The position numbers and the translations under genes are program-made. A stretch of 6,561 bases of DNA from an uncultured Lysobacteraceae bacterium (GTDB lineage: Bacteria; Pseudomonadota; Gammaproteobacteria; Xanthomonadales; Rhodanobacteraceae): positions 1-6,561 of the forward strand of contig CAMLSI010000310.1 of NCBI GenBank assembly GCA_946482585.1. The letters run 5' to 3'. This document shows positions 1 through 5,417 of this stretch, one piece after another (position 1 is the stretch's first letter; each line of letters starts with the position of its first letter). Below the pieces are notes generated by a model that was not told the DNA's origin, made no database searches, and saw only the letters and a list, made by a program, of their open reading frames with translations.

Positions 1-346
1 TGTTGAACAGGCGGAAGTACGCGTCGACCCACAGATGCGACTGGAAGTCGTAGCCCGCGGCGAGTTCCCAGACGCCGTTCTTGCGCGCATACAGATAGGT
101 TTCCTTGCGGCGCCAGGTTTCGAGGTCGACGAAGCGCGACGTGCCGTTCGGCAAGGTATCGTCGGAGAAATGATTGGTGTCGTACTGGATCGTGCCGCGC
201 ACGCCGTACTCGACGCCCGACCCGGTCTTGAACTTGGTCGGCCAGTCGCCGAGCAGGTCGTAGGCCTGAGCCGGTGAGGCCGGTGCGAATGCAGCGGCGA
301 CGCTCAGCGCTAGCAGCGGCGCGGCGGCATGAAAGCGAGAATTCAT
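1..346 (-). CDS. Outer-membrane porin, probably OprO/OprP (phosphate-selective) family; N-terminal part only
   Basis: Only the first 115 residues are inside the window; the gene runs off the left edge. Residues 1-28 form a clear Sec signal peptide: a short basic start (MNSRFH), an Ala/Leu-rich core at about 7-22, and an AQA cleavage site before Tyr29. The mature part is rich in aromatic residues and alternating polar/hydrophobic stretches typical of outer-membrane beta strands (for example VEYGVRGTIQYD at 45-56 and ELAAGYDFQSHLWVDAYFR at 94-112). The opening LLGDWPTKFKT and the strand pattern remind me of porin O/P proteins, which form trimeric anion channels; this family call rests on memory of the family and not on a search. 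The start is supported by an AGGGA Shine-Dalgarno six bases upstream. It lies downstream of nth on the same strand, separated by 82 bases with a hairpin, so it is likely its own transcription unit. Another beta-barrel family is possible. Confidence 0.65.
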   Translation of the reverse strand, partial: MNSRFHAAAPLLALSVAAAFAPASPAQAYDLLGDWPTKFKTGSGVEYGVRGTIQYDTNHFSDDTLPNGTSRFVDLETWRRKETYLYARKNGVWELAAGYDFQSHLWVDAYFRLFN

Positions 347-352
347 CGAAAG

Positions 353-357
353 TCCCT
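353..357 (-). promoter_or_regulatory. Ribosome binding site of the porin gene
   Basis: On the minus strand AGGGA sits six bases before the ATG at 346-344. It is one of the clearest Shine-Dalgarno sequences in the window and it fixes the start of the signal peptide. Confidence 0.7.
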
Positions 358-361
358 GACG

Positions 362-395
362 GTGGAAAGTGACGGCGCGATTGCAGCATCGCGCC
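362..395 (-). terminator. Hairpin after nth, possible terminator of the rnf-nth operon
   Basis: The 82-base gap between nth and the porin holds a perfect 8-bp inverted repeat (374-381 pairing with 388-395, arms GGCGCGAT/ATCGCGCC, 6-base loop). On the minus strand it is followed by GTCACTTTCC, which has only a three-T run, so termination would be weak. The position, 34 bases after the nth stop and before the next gene's ribosome binding site, suits an operon end. It could instead be a structure in the porin leader. Confidence 0.4.
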
Positions 396-428
396 CGCGA
401 CGGCAAGAAGTTATCTGGCGTACTGTGC

Positions 429-1076
429 TTATGCCGTTTTCGTCGCGACCGTCTTTTCCTTGTACTCGCACAGATCGCGGATGACGCAGGCCGGACAATC
501 GGGCTTGCGCGCCTTGCAGACATAGCGGCCGTGCAGGATCAGCCAATGGTGCGCGTCCTGCTTGAACTCGGCCGGCACAGTTTTCTCGAGCCCGTCTTCG
601 ACCGCGCGCACGGTGCCGCCCCTGGCCAGGCCGGTGCGGTTCGCGACACGGAAGATATGCGTGTCGACGGCGATCGTCGGCTGGCCGAAGGCCGTGTTCA
701 GCACGACGTTCGCGGTCTTGCGTCCGACGCCCGGGAGCGCCTCGAGCGCTTCGCGCGTCTGCGGTACTTCGCCGCCGTACTCGTCGACGAGGATGCGGCA
801 GGTCGCGATCACGTTCTTGGCCTTCGCGTTGTACAGGCCGATGGTAGAAATGTACTTCTTCAATCCGTCCTCGCCGAGCGCGAGGATCGCCGCCGGCGTG
901 TTCGCGACCGGAAACAGCTTGCGCGTCGCCTTGTTGACGCCGACGTCGGTGGCCTGCGCCGACAGGGCCACCGCGACCAGCAGTTCGAACGGCGTCGTGT
1001 AGTCGAGTTCGGTGGTCGGTTTCGGATCGAGCTCGCGCAGGCGGCGGAAGATTTCGAGGCGCTTGGCGTTGTTCAT
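429..1076 (-). CDS. nth: Endonuclease III (DNA glycosylase/AP lyase)
   Basis: The product has 215 residues, against 211 in E. coli, and is collinear with it almost residue for residue. It removes oxidised pyrimidines from DNA and cleaves the abasic site by beta-elimination in base excision repair. The helix-hairpin-helix is LPGVGRKTA, with the catalytic lysine at 120, followed by the catalytic aspartate at 138 in AVDTHIFRV. The [4Fe-4S] cluster ligands are Cys187, Cys194, Cys197 and Cys203 (C-x6-C-x2-C-x5-C), the same spacing and numbering as in E. coli. The N-terminus (MNNAKRLEI) also matches the E. coli start, which fixes the ATG. That ATG overlaps the rnfE stop codon as ATGA, and no good Shine-Dalgarno is visible, so translation is probably coupled to rnfE. 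Location at the 3' end of the rnf operon is the same as in E. coli. All catalytic and cluster residues are intact. Confidence 0.98.
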   Translation of the reverse strand: MNNAKRLEIFRRLRELDPKPTTELDYTTPFELLVAVALSAQATDVGVNKATRKLFPVANTPAAILALGEDGLKKYISTIGLYNAKAKNVIATCRILVDEYGGEVPQTREALEALPGVGRKTANVVLNTAFGQPTIAVDTHIFRVANRTGLARGGTVRAVEDGLEKTVPAEFKQDAHHWLILHGRYVCKARKPDCPACVIRDLCEYKEKTVATKTA

Positions 1077-1618
1077 GTGGTCGGCGTGTCCTGCGCCGGC
1101 GGCGGGGCCGGTCGGCGATCGAGGGTTTGGTGGAGAGCGGCAGCGAGCCCGGCGAGGATCAGCAGTCCGCCCGGCGAGACGAGCCACTGCAGCAGTCCGG
1201 CCAGCGGTCCGTACGCGGCGTCGGCGCCGCCGCGCAGTGCGCCGACGATCACCGGTGCGCCGGCGAGCGCCGCGCCCGGCGACAGCGGAGCGCCGCCCGA
1301 GGCGGCACACCGCCACCAGACGGCATTCGCCGCGGCGAGCGGCAACACGGCGACGATGCCGGGCGCGGGCGCGACCCAGGCCGCAACGAGCCAGGTCGAG
1401 ACAGCGGCAGCCAGCGTGCTCCAGAGCGTGACGCCGAACGCGGACGGTACGGTCGTGCGGGTCAGCGACAAGGTCAGGGTCAACACGACGAGCGCCGACC
1501 CCACGCCGCTGCCGAGCGCCACGCCACTGCGCAGATCGACTGCCGCGAACAGCAGCGGCGCAAGGCCGAGCAGTGCCGCGACCGGCGATGTCGTCGCGAT
1601 CTTTCCGGATGTGGGCAT
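1073..1618 (-). CDS. rnfE: RnfE/RsxE-like membrane subunit of the Rnf electron transport complex, short and lacking the cluster cysteines
   Basis: This is a 181-residue, very Ala/Leu-rich protein with about five or six hydrophobic segments (roughly 12-27, 33-51, 65-82, 86-101, 116-128 and 148-163). Identification rests on its position between rnfG and nth and on the motif LLGLAPLL at 16-23, matching LLGLCPLL of E. coli RsxE, plus PLAAANAV at 93-100, matching PLIVTNCI. In the family RnfE pairs with RnfA in the inner membrane and the two share a [2Fe-2S] cluster through cysteines. Here the cysteine positions are Ala20 (codon GCG) and Ala99 (codon GCC). The only cysteine in the protein is Cys104, five residues away. 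The protein is about 50 residues shorter than E. coli RsxE; the family's LREIIG segment reads LRGGAD. The ATG at 1618 overlaps the rnfG stop as TGATG; a GTG one codon earlier (1621) gives GTGA and is equally possible. The protein may be functional but cluster-free. Confidence 0.75.
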   Translation of the reverse strand: MPTSGKIATTSPVAALLGLAPLLFAAVDLRSGVALGSGVGSALVVLTLTLSLTRTTVPSAFGVTLWSTLAAAVSTWLVAAWVAPAPGIVAVLPLAAANAVWWRCAASGGAPLSPGAALAGAPVIVGALRGGADAAYGPLAGLLQWLVSPGGLLILAGLAAALHQTLDRRPAPPPAQDTPTT

Positions 1619-2235
1619 CACGGCACCGCCGTGGCGACGAACCAGCGCTCGCGCTGGACCGCATGGGCCGCGAGCACCGCCTTGACGCGCGCGAGGATCG
1701 CGCGCGGCGTCACGGTCGCCTGGCTGAACTGGTCGAATTCGCCGCCGTCGCGGCGCACGGCCCAGCGCGATGCCGGCGGATCATCCAGCGAGCGGCCGGC
1801 GAACTGCGCGAGCCAGCGGCCGCCATCGTGCGCGAATGCGTCGCCGAGGCCGGGCGTCTCGCGGTGTTCGATCACGCGCACGCCGAGCAAGGTGCCGTCG
1901 CGCGCGATGCCGATACGCAATCGCAGCGGACCGCCGTAGCCCGACGCGATCGCGTCGACGACGAGCGCGCTGGCTTCGCCGCCGCGTCGGGCGCGCCACA
2001 GCGGCTGCGGTTCGGCGCTGCCGAGTGCATCGGCGTCGCTGACCTCGATGCGGTCGGCGGCGGGATCGTTGTCGTAGTACGAGGCCGGCAGCACGCCCGC
2101 GAATGCGGCGAGTGCGCTCGCGCGTGCCCGTTCGCGCAGGCTGTCGCGGGTCGCGATCGCGGCGAGCGCGAGCAGTACGACCGCGAGCGCGATCTGTGCG
2201 AACGGCGGCCAGGGGCGGGACGAGGCCTCAGGCAT
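1618..2235 (-). CDS. rnfG: Rnf electron transport complex subunit G, FMN-binding periplasmic protein
   Basis: The product has 205 residues, close to the 206 of E. coli RsxG. One N-terminal membrane anchor (about 11-27) is followed by a periplasmic FMN-binding domain. Family hallmarks are HRETPGLGD at 124-132 and the candidate flavinylation site DQFSQATVTP at 168-177, where Thr174 would carry covalent FMN attached by ApbE. The usual motif is D-x-x-(S/T)-G-A-T; here Gln172 replaces the glycine while Asp168, Ser171, Ala173 and Thr174 are kept. RnfG is thought to pass electrons between membrane flavin and iron-sulfur sites of the complex. The ATG overlaps the end of rnfD by eight bases and its stop overlaps the rnfE start. 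No strong Shine-Dalgarno is visible, so coupling to rnfD is likely. Confidence 0.9.
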   Translation of the reverse strand: MPEASSRPWPPFAQIALAVVLLALAAIATRDSLRERARASALAAFAGVLPASYYDNDPAADRIEVSDADALGSAEPQPLWRARRGGEASALVVDAIASGYGGPLRLRIGIARDGTLLGVRVIEHRETPGLGDAFAHDGGRWLAQFAGRSLDDPPASRWAVRRDGGEFDQFSQATVTPRAILARVKAVLAAHAVQRERWFVATAVP

Positions 2236-3238
2236 GGCCGTGTCCGACGATGCGCGGCCGCGTGACGCGATCGATCAGCGGCGCGAGCGCATTCATCAGC
2301 AGCACGGCGAACGCGACGCCGTCCGGGTAGTGGCCCCAGCGCCGGATCGCGAGCGCGAACGCGGCGACGCCGACACCGAAGACCAGCCGGCCGCGCGGCG
2401 ACGTGCAGCCGCTGACCGGATCGGTCGCGATGAACCAGGCCGCGAGCATGAGGCCGCCGCCGGCCAGGTGCTGCAGCGGAGACGGATGGCGTTCCGCATC
2501 GAAGAGCCAGAACGGCAGGGTCAGCAGCACCGTTCCCGCGATCACGCCGACTGGCGCCTGCCAGCCGATGATGCGGCGCCAGAGCAGATACAGTCCGCCG
2601 AGCGCATAGGCGCTCGCGACGCCGGCCCAGACGCCGGCGCGGCCGTGTTCGTACAGGGCGCTGCCGCGAACTTCCGGCAGGCGCAGCCCCTGGGCGGCGA
2701 GTTGCCGTACGGCGTCGAGCGGTGTCGCCGACCCCATCGTGTCCCAGGTCACGGCCGGCGCGGTCGCGAAGATCGCGCGCGCCGCATCGGCGAGGCCGAC
2801 GGGGTCGGCCGGCCAGGTCGCTGCGGCACGCGGGAACGCAACCAGCACGAACGCACAGCCCGCCATCGCAGGATTGAACAGATTCGTGCCGAGGCCGCCG
2901 TAGGCGTGCTTCGCGAGACCGAGCGCGACGAGCATGCCGAGCGCCGACGCCCACCACGGCGCGAGCGGCGCGAGGCTCAGCGCGAAGAGCACGGCGGTGA
3001 CGACGGCACTCAGATCGCCGGCGCCGCCGTTCGCCGTCCCGCGCCGTCGCGACACGACGGCCTCGATCGCGAGACCGAAACCGATCGCGAGCGCGAGCTG
3101 AAACGCGAGGCCGGCGCCGAAAGCCCAGAGCTGCAGCGCGATGCCGGGCAGCAGCGCGAGCAGCACGTCGGCCATGACGCGGCGCACGCGAGGAGGCGCG
3201 GGAATGTGCGGCGCCGGGGCCGTCGCGAATGTCTTCAC
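2228..3238 (-). CDS. rnfD: Rnf electron transport complex subunit D, flavin-bearing membrane protein
   Basis: This is a 336-residue polytopic inner-membrane protein, somewhat shorter than the roughly 350 of E. coli RsxD. Family signatures in order are the N-terminal APHIPAPPRVRR-VMADVLLALLPGI block (about 9-33), YGGLGTNLFNPAMAG (113-127), the candidate FMN-attachment segment WDTMGSATPLD (165-175, Thr172), FIATDPVSG (269-277) and the C-terminal HYPDGVAFAVLLMN with RVTRPRIVGHG (303-316, 324-334). In the family RnfD carries covalent FMN on the threonine and probably contributes to ion or electron transfer across the membrane. The start is a GTG, chosen because it restores the conserved N-terminal block, forms a 4-base GTGA overlap with the rnfC stop, and has GAGGA six bases upstream. 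The next ATG (residue 22) would remove conserved sequence. The segment between the FNPAM and ATPLD motifs is shorter than in E. coli as I remember it. Confidence 0.95.
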   Translation of the reverse strand: MKTFATAPAPHIPAPPRVRRVMADVLLALLPGIALQLWAFGAGLAFQLALAIGFGLAIEAVVSRRRGTANGGAGDLSAVVTAVLFALSLAPLAPWWASALGMLVALGLAKHAYGGLGTNLFNPAMAGCAFVLVAFPRAAATWPADPVGLADAARAIFATAPAVTWDTMGSATPLDAVRQLAAQGLRLPEVRGSALYEHGRAGVWAGVASAYALGGLYLLWRRIIGWQAPVGVIAGTVLLTLPFWLFDAERHPSPLQHLAGGGLMLAAWFIATDPVSGCTSPRGRLVFGVGVAAFALAIRRWGHYPDGVAFAVLLMNALAPLIDRVTRPRIVGHGHA

Positions 3239-4830
3239 GGGGCGTCCTCGGGCGGTACGGCATCGGCCGGGGGCGATGATTCGACAGGTTTCGCGCGCTT
3301 GGCCTTGCCGCGCGCGATCGCGGCGAGCACGGCGGATTTGTCCATGCGCGCTGCCGGGGCGGGGGCCGCGTCCGCCGGTGCACGGACGTCCGCCACGGCC
3401 CGTTCCTGCGCGAGCGCTTCGCGGCGCGCGGCGACGCGCGCGACTTTCTCGGCCTGCTCGCGCGCAAGACGCTGCCCTCGGGCGAGATAGCGCTCACGCG
3501 CGTGGTCGGCGCGCGCGCGGTCGGCCACGGCGATCGCCTGTGCGGTCTTGCCGCGACGATACGTGTCCACGAGTGGAATCTGCGACGGGCAGACGAACGC
3601 GCAGCAGCCGCATTCGATGCAATCGGCGAGACCGAGCCGCGCGGCGCCCTCGGCGTCGTCGCTGCGCAGCAACCGCAGCAGTTCCTGCGGCTGCAGCCGC
3701 ACGGGACAGACGTCGGCGCAGTCGCCGCAGCGGATGCAGGGCAGTTCCGGCGCACGCGCACGTACGTCGTCGGCGCCGAGCACGAGAATCGCGTTGCTCG
3801 TGCGCGTCAGCGCGATCTCGTCATGCGGCAGCGAGATGCCCATGAGCGGGCCGCCGAGAACCAGCCGGGCCGCGTCGGCCGCATAGCCGCCGGCGGCCTC
3901 GATCAGCGCTGCGATCGTCGTGCCGACACGGACGTCGAACACGCCGCCGCCGGCCGCGCCGCGGCCGGCCACGCTGACGAGCCGCGTGGTCACGGCTTCG
4001 CCGCGCGCGACCGCGCGCCAGGCCGCGGCCGCAGTCGCGACGTTCTGCACGGCGATGCCGACGTCGACGGGCCAGCTGCCCGCAGGCACTTCGCGTCCGC
4101 ACAACACCTGGATCAATTGCCGTTCGCCGCCCTGCGGGTAGACCGTCGGCACGAGCGCGAGCGTGACCGCCGGAAAATCCGCGAGCGCGGCGCGCACGGC
4201 GTCGGCGGCGTCGGTCATGCGGTCTTCGAGCGCGATGAACACCTGCGTCGCGCCCGCGATGCGGGCGAGCACCGCGGCTCCGGCGACGACGTCGCCGGCA
4301 CGTTCGCGCAGCAGCGCCTCGTCGCAGCCGATGTAGGGCTCGCATTCGGCGCCGTTGACGATCAGGGTCGCGACGGGCCGCGCGAGTTTCTGCGCGGTGG
4401 CGAATCCGGCGCCGCCGAGGCCGACCACGCCGGCCTCGGCCAGGCGGCGGCGCAGCGCGAGCGGATCGGCCCTTATTCCGCCAGGCAGCGCCGGCAGCGC
4501 GACCGACTCGTCGCGCCCGTCGGGCTCGACGACGAGATGCGGCGCGACACGCCCGTCGGTCCGTGCGAGCGTGCGGTCTTCGATCGCGACGACCCGGCCG
4601 GAGGTCGGCGCCGGGAGCACGGTCGCCAGCGCATCGGCCGCATGGGCCAGTGCCTCGCCGCGGCGCACCGTCTGGCCCGGGCTCACGCGTCGGTACAGTG
4701 CGCTGCCGTCGGCGTCGACCAGCGGCAGGTACAGTCGCGCGGGCAACGGACAGAGGCGTATGGCGGCCGGTGCGTCCGCGCGCGGCAATGCGGCGGTCGC
4801 GAGGCCGCCGTGGATGCGGTGCAGGGACAT
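3235..4830 (-). CDS. rnfC: Rnf electron transport complex subunit C, NADH/FMN and iron-sulfur protein
   Basis: The product has 531 residues from the ATG at 4830. RnfC is the cytoplasmic, membrane-associated subunit where NADH meets the complex; it binds FMN and two [4Fe-4S] clusters. Visible in order: IHGG at the N-terminus (6-9), a lipoyl-like/barrel-sandwich region ending PAPTSGRV (73-80), the nucleotide/FMN fold with GVVGLGGAGFAT (134-145) and NGAECEPYI (159-167), the PTVYPQGGERQL block (228-239), GGPLMGISLP (326-335), and two ferredoxin motifs: Cys365, 368, 371, 375 and Cys404, 407, 410, 414. The tail is a charged Ala/Arg helix with a single copy of AAIARGKAKRAK (503-514), a unit repeated several times in the much longer E. 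coli protein (about 740). An in-frame ATG at 4917 would add 29 Arg/Pro/Trp-rich residues that do not look like RnfC and have no ribosome binding site, so I prefer 4830. All cluster cysteines are intact. It is the first gene of the operon; no rnfA or rnfB precedes it. Confidence 0.95.
   Translation of the reverse strand: MSLHRIHGGLATAALPRADAPAAIRLCPLPARLYLPLVDADGSALYRRVSPGQTVRRGEALAHAADALATVLPAPTSGRVVAIEDRTLARTDGRVAPHLVVEPDGRDESVALPALPGGIRADPLALRRRLAEAGVVGLGGAGFATAQKLARPVATLIVNGAECEPYIGCDEALLRERAGDVVAGAAVLARIAGATQVFIALEDRMTDAADAVRAALADFPAVTLALVPTVYPQGGERQLIQVLCGREVPAGSWPVDVGIAVQNVATAAAAWRAVARGEAVTTRLVSVAGRGAAGGGVFDVRVGTTIAALIEAAGGYAADAARLVLGGPLMGISLPHDEIALTRTSNAILVLGADDVRARAPELPCIRCGDCADVCPVRLQPQELLRLLRSDDAEGAARLGLADCIECGCCAFVCPSQIPLVDTYRRGKTAQAIAVADRARADHARERYLARGQRLAREQAEKVARVAARREALAQERAVADVRAPADAAPAPAARMDKSAVLAAIARGKAKRAKPVESSPPADAVPPEDAP
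3245..3249 (-). promoter_or_regulatory. Ribosome binding site supporting the GTG start of rnfD
   Basis: GAGGA on the minus strand lies six bases before the GTG at 3238-3236, inside the end of rnfC. It decides in favour of the GTG start over the internal ATG 21 codons later. Confidence 0.6.
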
Positions 4831-4837
4831 GGCGGGG

Positions 4838-4867
4838 ATTGTAGGCGGCTGCGGCCCCGGCCTTGAA
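4838..4867 (-). promoter_or_regulatory. Candidate sigma-70 promoter of the rnfCDGE-nth operon
   Basis: On the minus strand TTCAAG (4867-4862, 3 of 6 consensus bases) is followed after 18 bases by TACAAT (4843-4838, 5 of 6). The predicted transcription start falls at or one or two bases before the rnfC ATG at 4830, and no Shine-Dalgarno lies between, so a leaderless rnfC mRNA is possible. The -35 element overlaps a 5-bp inverted repeat (4856-4860 with 4868-4872). Short, AT-poor evidence; not proven. Confidence 0.4.
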
Positions 4868-4916
4868 CCGGGCGGGCTCAGCCACCACGCCTTGCGGTGC
4901 GCGGGGTCGGGCCGCA

Positions 4917-4925
4917 TGGCATACT
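4917..4925 (+). promoter_or_regulatory. Candidate extended -10 promoter element of yajC
   Basis: TGG followed by CATACT (4 of 6 bases of the -10 consensus) resembles an extended -10 element. It would start transcription near 4932 and give a leader of about 50 bases before the yajC ATG. No good -35 is seen at the usual distance; TTGCGG at 4892-4897 is 22 bases away, too far. In a divergent gap of 151 bases some promoter for yajC is expected, and this is the best candidate I see. Confidence 0.3.
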
Positions 4926-4981
4926 GCGCGACTTTGCAAGACTGGGCAGATCACGGCCCGGCTCCAACCAGCGAGAACACC

Positions 4982-5317
4982 ATGGACTTTCTGATTTCGA
5001 CGGCGCAGGCCCAGGCCGCGCCGGGTGCGGCGCCCCAGGGCGGCGGAATGAGCTCGATTCTGATGATGATCGCGATGTTCGCGATCTTCTATTTCATGCT
5101 GATCCGCCCGCAGATGAAGCGCGCCAAGGAACAGCGCGCGATGGTCGCGGCGCTGGCCAAGGGCGACGAAGTCGCGACTTCGACCGGCATGCTCGGAACG
5201 ATCACCGAGATCAGCGAGTCCTACGTCAGCGTCGAGATCGCGCCGAACGTCGTGGTCAAGCTGCAGAAGCAGGCGATCACGGCCGTGCTGCCGAAGGGCA
5301 CGTTGAAGTCCGCTTGA
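4982..5317 (+). CDS. yajC: Sec translocon accessory subunit YajC
   Basis: The product has 111 residues (110 in E. coli). YajC is a small single-span inner-membrane protein that associates with SecD and SecF. The N-terminal MDFLISTAQAQA and a Gly/Ala/Pro-rich stretch lead to one membrane helix at about 24-41 (SSILMMIAMFAIFYFMLI), followed directly by the family signature RPQMKRAKEQ (42-51), then the soluble domain with KGDEVATSTGMLGTI (60-74) and VVVKLQKQAI (90-99). The AT-rich membrane segment and the RPQ motif make the call secure. The ribosome binding site is weak (GAGA about five bases before the ATG). The next gene on the same strand is secD, as in most proteobacteria, but a terminator-like hairpin begins six bases after the stop. 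The tgt gene usually found upstream is absent; the divergent rnf operon takes that place. Confidence 0.95.
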   Translation: MDFLISTAQAQAAPGAAPQGGGMSSILMMIAMFAIFYFMLIRPQMKRAKEQRAMVAALAKGDEVATSTGMLGTITEISESYVSVEIAPNVVVKLQKQAITAVLPKGTLKSA

Positions 5318-5322
5318 CCCCG

Positions 5323-5354
5323 CGGCGCCGGCGATCCCGGCGCCGTTCGTTTTT
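5323..5354 (+). terminator. Intrinsic terminator-like hairpin between yajC and secD
   Basis: A perfect 9-bp GC-only stem (5323-5331 pairing with 5337-5345, arms CGGCGCCGG/CCGGCGCCG, 5-base loop CGATC) is followed by TTCGTTTTT at 5346-5354. This is a good rho-independent terminator for plus-strand transcription; the minus side has no T run. It lies just after the yajC stop, inside what is normally one operon, so it probably ends or attenuates part of the yajC transcripts and lowers secD expression, or secD has its own promoter. I see no convincing secD promoter in the 63 bases that follow. Confidence 0.75.
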
Positions 5355-5417
5355 CCGATTACGTCGACACGTGCGCGGCATGCGTCCGCCACGCTGGATC
5401 AACCTGGGATTCATGGC

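Noticed and set aside
357..375. Two CCGTCA direct repeats upstream of the porin on the minus strand, considered as a Pho box for a phosphate-selective porin.
   Set aside because: The repeats have a 13-base period, while a Pho box has 11, they match CTGTCAT poorly, and one overlaps the ribosome binding site.
369..1685. Long open frame of 438 codons on the plus strand across nth and rnfE, and similar long antisense frames over rnfG, rnfD and rnfC.
   Set aside because: These are mirror frames of GC-rich genes. They have Arg/Ala/Gly-heavy, low-complexity translations, no recognisable domains, and lie opposite well-identified genes.
3940..3975. GC-rich palindromic run (around GGCCGCGCCGCGGCCGGCC) within rnfC, considered as a regulatory hairpin.
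   Set aside because: It lies in the middle of the coding frame in an Ala/Gly-rich stretch where such runs are expected, and has no T run or neighbouring gene start.
4855..4872. A T-arm-like element on the minus strand (CCCGG, TTCAAGG loop, CCGGG) suggesting a tRNA or tRNA remnant near the rnfC start.
   Set aside because: The 5-bp stem with a seven-base TTCAAGG loop fits a T arm, but no matching acceptor strand, anticodon arm or D arm could be found upstream. It is best read as a short inverted repeat overlapping the candidate -35 element.
4831..4917. Upstream ATG at 4917 as the rnfC start, adding 29 residues.
   Set aside because: The extension is Pro/Arg/Trp-rich, unlike RnfC N-termini, has no ribosome binding site, and would place the best promoter inside the gene.
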